Assembly: GCA_963798775.1 (NCBI GenBank)
Contig: CAWCUK010000003.1
Location: 1 to 64,000, forward strand
Reading direction: 5' to 3'
From: CAWCUK01 sp963798775
GTDB taxonomy: Bacteria > Bacteroidota > Ignavibacteria > Ignavibacteriales > Ignavibacteriaceae
Length of the DNA: 64,000 nt
How positions within the stretch are numbered: the stretch's first letter is position 1; each line of letters opens with the position of its first letter. The position numbers and the translations under genes are program-made. Below the pieces are notes generated by a model, which was not told where the DNA came from, did not search any database, and worked only from the letters and a program-made list of their open reading frames with translations. Shown here piece after piece: positions 63,940-64,000 of this stretch.

Positions 63940-64000
63940 ACAACATCTCCTTCTTAAACAGAAATAATCAAATCATCGGATTTAATTATGCTCATAATAT

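Overview
The window looks like chromosomal DNA from a low-GC member of the Ignavibacteria or a close relative in the Bacteroidota/Chlorobi (FCB) superphylum. The main evidence is four secreted proteins that end in a type IX secretion (T9SS) sorting domain with a YPNPFNPST-type motif. Other hints are a bacterial geranylgeranylglyceryl-phosphate synthase, a YpdA-type flavoprotein, several membrane-anchored c-type cytochromes and weak Shine-Dalgarno signals. This is inference from protein families; no search was run. No rRNA, tRNA, CRISPR array, phage or insertion sequence was seen.

Layout. 1-8 kb: secreted T9SS cargo (two tandem beta-propeller paralogues and an M14 carboxypeptidase), a PafA-like phosphatase and a small hydrolase. 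8-16.5 kb: housekeeping and redox genes (HAD phosphatase, YpdA-like reductase, class I aldolase, outer-membrane protein, cytochrome c, SIMPL protein, DUF255 protein, ECF sigma factor with anti-sigma factor). 16.5-22.4 kb: complete pyruvate dehydrogenase operon (aceE-aceF-lpdA, minus strand). 22.7-38.5 kb: mixed metabolic, sensory and membrane genes (S9-type hydrolase, DUF192, FAD oxidoreductase with gmhA, GGGP synthase, hybrid-like histidine kinase, Tex, MscS, ArsC-like, diheme cytochrome c, Tag, DUF2254, Trm112-like, ICMT-like). 38.5-46.5 kb: AmiC-like amidase, then a TetR-regulated RND efflux operon behind an unusual array of palindromes. 46.5-48.5 kb: thioredoxin, TPM protein and DUF4097 lipoprotein. 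48.7-55.4 kb: ligase-associated DNA repair genes (exonuclease, ATP-dependent ligase, Lhr-like helicase) interrupted by an opposite-strand type II restriction-modification pair whose endonuclease has an in-frame stop. 55.5-64 kb: GNAT protein, a CBM20-like/7TM/PP2C signalling lipoprotein, another T9SS cargo protein, tiny membrane proteins, and a two-gene cytochrome bd-like system carrying c-type haems.

A striking feature is the number of broken reading frames. I count eleven apparent single-base insertions in six genes (M14 peptidase, YpdA, aldolase, DUF255 protein, RND pump, DUF4097 protein), one -1/+2 shift in aceF, and two in-frame TAA codons. They concentrate between 5.8 and 14.2 kb, and five fall in the aldolase alone. 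The sites share no slippery motif and the affected genes are mostly housekeeping, so consensus errors in a long-read or low-coverage assembly are the simplest explanation. The nonsense codon in the restriction endonuclease is the one with a good biological alternative.

The points I consider most worth following are the restriction-modification insertion inside the ligase-associated repair operon, the operator array in front of the TetR/RND operon, the bd-like oxidase with fused c-haems, the CBM20-like/7TM/PP2C receptor and the pseudo-receiver histidine kinase.
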